A stretch of 64,000 bases of DNA. Origin: Formicarius rufipectus. Taxonomy: Eukaryota > Chordata > Aves > Passeriformes > Formicariidae. The translations under genes were made by a program, and so were the position numbers. The notes beneath the pieces were generated by a model. The model worked only from the letters and a program-made list of their open reading frames with translations, was not told where the DNA came from and did no database searches. This document shows, one piece after another, positions 61,009 through 64,000 of this stretch; the first letter of the stretch is position 1; every line of letters begins with the position of its first letter. The stretch spans positions 1,021,786 to 1,085,785 of the forward strand of contig VXAU01001354.1 in the NCBI GenBank assembly GCA_013399695.1, written 5' to 3'.

Positions 61009-64000
61009 ACTTTTGCATACCCTAGATCATTTTATCTGTTGTCCGAAGTCCTCCTAATGTTATATTAAGGTTTAAGTCCACATAACCTACTTTCATTCAC
61101 AGGGTCTTTTGTCTCTGCCACATTTGGAAGTGCATTCTAGCATGTTGTAAGAGCTTGTGAAAGTGAGGAGAGCAGAAATCCACAACTGTCAGCATGGTAT
61201 TTAGAACAACTTTGTATTACAGAATGCATTTATGATGAAATAATTTTGAGAAATACTTAAATTATAAAAGGCTTGATACTTAATAAAAACTGGTAAGAAA
61301 GCTTTATAGACTGGAGGTCAGGCAGACAGAAAATTCTGCTTCCCAAGAGCTCTTTACTCCCAGACTGAACTAAATCCAGAAATAAAGGACAACAATCAAG
61401 ACAAGACCACTTTAAAAGGAATTGGGCAAACACATATCCCATCCTTAGCCAGGTCCTGCCACCCTCAAGATGGAAAGAGTTAAACTCTGAAAGATTTCTG
61501 GAGCTTTATCCAAAACATCTACTTTTCTGAGGACTACAGCTGTGCATGGGAGTGATTTCTCATATATTGAGCAAAAGAAAGTGTGGAAAACAAAAATGAT
61601 TAATCTAAAATTATTGCCTTTAGTAAGAAGATAAACACTCAGTTCTGGAAGCAAAGTGCTAGTCTTTGAGGTGCCATTTACAAAACAAAGTTTTATCAGC
61701 AGTCTATCATCTTTGTCCCTCACCAAGAAGGTAAAGTCTCCGTCACGGATATCTTTTTAGAAAAGAAAATTTTACAGGTACTAACAGGCAGTGCAGATAA
61801 TCCACTTTTCAAAATAATCCTTACACAATGTTGCATTACTTCCTTGAAAAAGAACAACTTTCAGTTGCAAAGTATCACAGATGAATGGTGGAATGATCTC
61901 CCTACATCACCAGCAACATCTCCAAATAGCCATGTTCACTCCAGAGTGAGTATGAAGGTATTGAAATTGCTTCCAGCTGCACTGGTGCATATGAATAAAC
62001 CTGTGCCCTAGGACAGCAGCAACTACAGGATATTAAAGGAGTGAAATACCATAAACACTTTATTTTTTATAAATACTGGCTCGTGTAACAGACATGTATA
62101 AACAGAACCCCAACAATGGGTTTGCCTATGGCCAGCATCATGAGAACACCTTTCAGCCTCCTAGTCAAGGCCATACACCAGCAGACAGTATAAACCACCA
62201 TTCATCACCTTCACAGCTGCTCAATTCAGGGTGAGACGTCTTCCTCCCCAGCTGTCTGCATGCTATCATGAACACAGTCAGCACAGCAAAATCACAGTAC
62301 ACACAATGATAAACCCACTGTCACCTCAAGGGCAACTTCTGGCAAACACTCCCTTTTATATTAATCCAACTTTTCCTTCAAACACAGTTGTGATCTGTTT
62401 ATTCACTGGCTTTTCCCATCTAAATTCCTGTGAATAAACTGTGCACCAAATAAGAACTGACAATGAGCAGACATCAAAAATGACTTAGTTCTCCGGACCA
62501 CTGAACTCCTGAGAAGCAGGCACAGCAAAGGAGACAGATGGATTCCTCAAGCAGCAAGGTTTGTGTTTTGAAGAAAACATCCCACGCAAGCAAACTTCTC
62601 AAAATAAGAAGTTTTAAAACCAGAGAGGAAGAGGAAAGGACCAAAAGGGGAGCTCTAGTACTTTCTTAGGGGAGGAAGAAATAACTTAGAGAAACTAGGA
62701 ACAGGAATAAATACTTTAATACTAGGCAACAAAGAGATAACAAAAAAGAAACCTCTCAAAAAAAGAAAAAAAGCATAAATCTGGAAGTTCCTGGACATCA
62801 AAAAGGAAGCACAAATCAAGGAGAGGAAATAGTAAATTATTTACTAGTTATATTTGTTCATCAAATTGGTGAAGAAGGATAACAGTAGCCAGTTCTACCT
62901 ACCAACCACAAGTCTCCAAGCACCACTGAGACCGGCTCTTCTCACTCTGAAGAGCTGCCATGCCATCATGGAGCCTGCTGGTTCCCTAAGGCCACAGTGC
63001 TAGAGTCAGGCCCTTTCTTCACTGTCCCAGCCAAGGGCAGGGCAGTCAGGGAGCCTCAGGGCACCCCTAATCCCAGGCATCAGAAGGGCTATACCCTGCA
63101 GCTGCACCATCCTGCACACCTGTGCCCGGCAGTGCCCAGAGGTCACATCCACCTGCAGCAGCTCCTTTCAAGCACCACACCAACACACCCCTCCCATCTC
63201 CATAACCTGGAGGTAGTTTAAACCACTCTCTCCCCTTTCTGTTCTTCATTTCTTCCTCTGGATGTCTGAATAAAATCCAGGCACCTGCAGAGATGAAGAA
63301 AATTATAGTTTTACTTATGAAAATTTATTTCTTGATTTATGCCACAAAGCCCAATCTTTTCTCTCTTCCAAAAAGCATGTGGCATTTCAACCTGGCAGTC
63401 TGTGATATGCACACATATAGAGGATCTAATTCAAACAGCAGAAATTGATTTTCACCTTAATCTCACCGCATTTAACAGAAGAAGATAGCGGGATTTTTTT
63501 ATTGGCAGCTTGACTGACCACTGCTGCCAGCAAGACTTAACCAAGAGTGAGATACTTAGGTTACAAAACTAGCAGTAAGTCATCACAGGTTGCTTATCAC
63601 CTGAGTCACAGTATTTTTCTTATCACCCTTGCTGCTATCAGGTGGCCTAAAGCTCCACTACCGGGAACAATTACTGTTACTCAAAGTAATACTGTTACTC
63701 AGGGGAAACATAAACGTAACTGAAACCTAAACAATATGCTTTGCTCTTATACAAATATGTGTGGCAATAAGACAAGGAAAGACAACAAAAATAATAGCAA
63801 GAAATGGGCAAAATCATAACAGTTTGAGAAGTTCTCTATGAAACATCTGCTGTTCTTTAAATGAGACAATCTGTTTATTGCAGGAGCTGCTTCTTGAAAC
63901 CCAAGTTCTCTTCTAATACCACTTCCAACATTACTAAAAGCCTCATTCATTTCCTTTCTGGTCTTTCTTGTTCTGTTTTTATGAGGCATTTTCATAGCCT
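61009..64000. other. unannotated non-coding DNA
   Basis: About 3 kb with no recognised gene. A G+C-rich patch at about 62930-63210 contrasts with the AT-rich surroundings and carries open frames on both strands (74 codons plus, 60 codons minus), but neither resembles a known product. Nothing identifiable elsewhere. Confidence 0.55.

Noticed and set aside
1..64000. tRNA, snRNA, rRNA and mitochondrial insert search by eye
   Set aside because: No cloverleaf with A and B box pairs, no U6- or 5S-like sequence and no mitochondrial gene sequence was recognised. A covariance-model scan would be needed to exclude small cases.
1..64000. CRISPR array or bacterial-type gene cluster
   Set aside because: No regularly spaced direct repeats, no ribosome-binding sites and no long contiguous genes. 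Sequence is vertebrate-like with CR1 elements.

Overview
The window reads as ordinary, AT-rich, non-coding vertebrate nuclear DNA, most likely from a bird. The bird call rests on interspersed repeats. Four fragments carry recognisable CR1 LINE sequence, including a fragment of about 0.9 kb with translated CR1 ORF2 motifs and the typical terminal octamer. At least one repeat, near 17.0-17.3 kb, is of a type I recognise from songbird genomes, and two other LTR-like blocks fit avian endogenous retroviruses. No host protein-coding exon, RNA gene, CRISPR array or bacterial or phage feature could be supported. The longest open frames without a repeat explanation are about 150 codons or less, recall no protein family with confidence, and are expected by chance in 64 kb.

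Layout: 1-5.3 kb is featureless apart from a 26-base N gap (1615-1640). At 5357-6505 a block of about 563 bp occurs twice in direct orientation around a single N, which looks like two unmerged allelic contig ends. A minus-strand LTR-like element lies at about 10.02-10.83 kb, with a TATA box and poly(A) signal laid out as in alpharetroviral LTRs. A second LTR-like repeat lies at about 17.0-17.33 kb and a third, weaker one at about 22.9-23.6 kb. A decayed plus-strand CR1 piece lies at 28.97-29.2 kb.

The most notable element is at 31099-31844. It is a 5'-truncated RTE-type non-LTR retrotransposon with an uninterrupted reverse-transcriptase C-terminal frame of about 231 codons, a CCHC finger-like end, a very short 3' UTR ending in a TGATGATTATGATG tail, and a perfect 13-bp target-site duplication. 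RTE elements are rare in birds. The known avian family, AviRTE, is reported to have moved horizontally between filarial nematodes and some tropical bird lineages, so this copy could be diagnostic.

The rest holds a minus-strand CR1 fragment (38.80-39.69 kb, catalytic FADD motif lost), two short CR1 3' tails (55.1 and 60.9 kb), many A-rich, G/T-rich and homopolymer tracts, and long stretches where I see nothing identifiable. There is no operon or gene cassette; the window is consistent with an intergenic desert or a very large intron. I see no convincing new molecular system; the RTE insertion and the alpharetrovirus-like LTR are the observations most worth following up.
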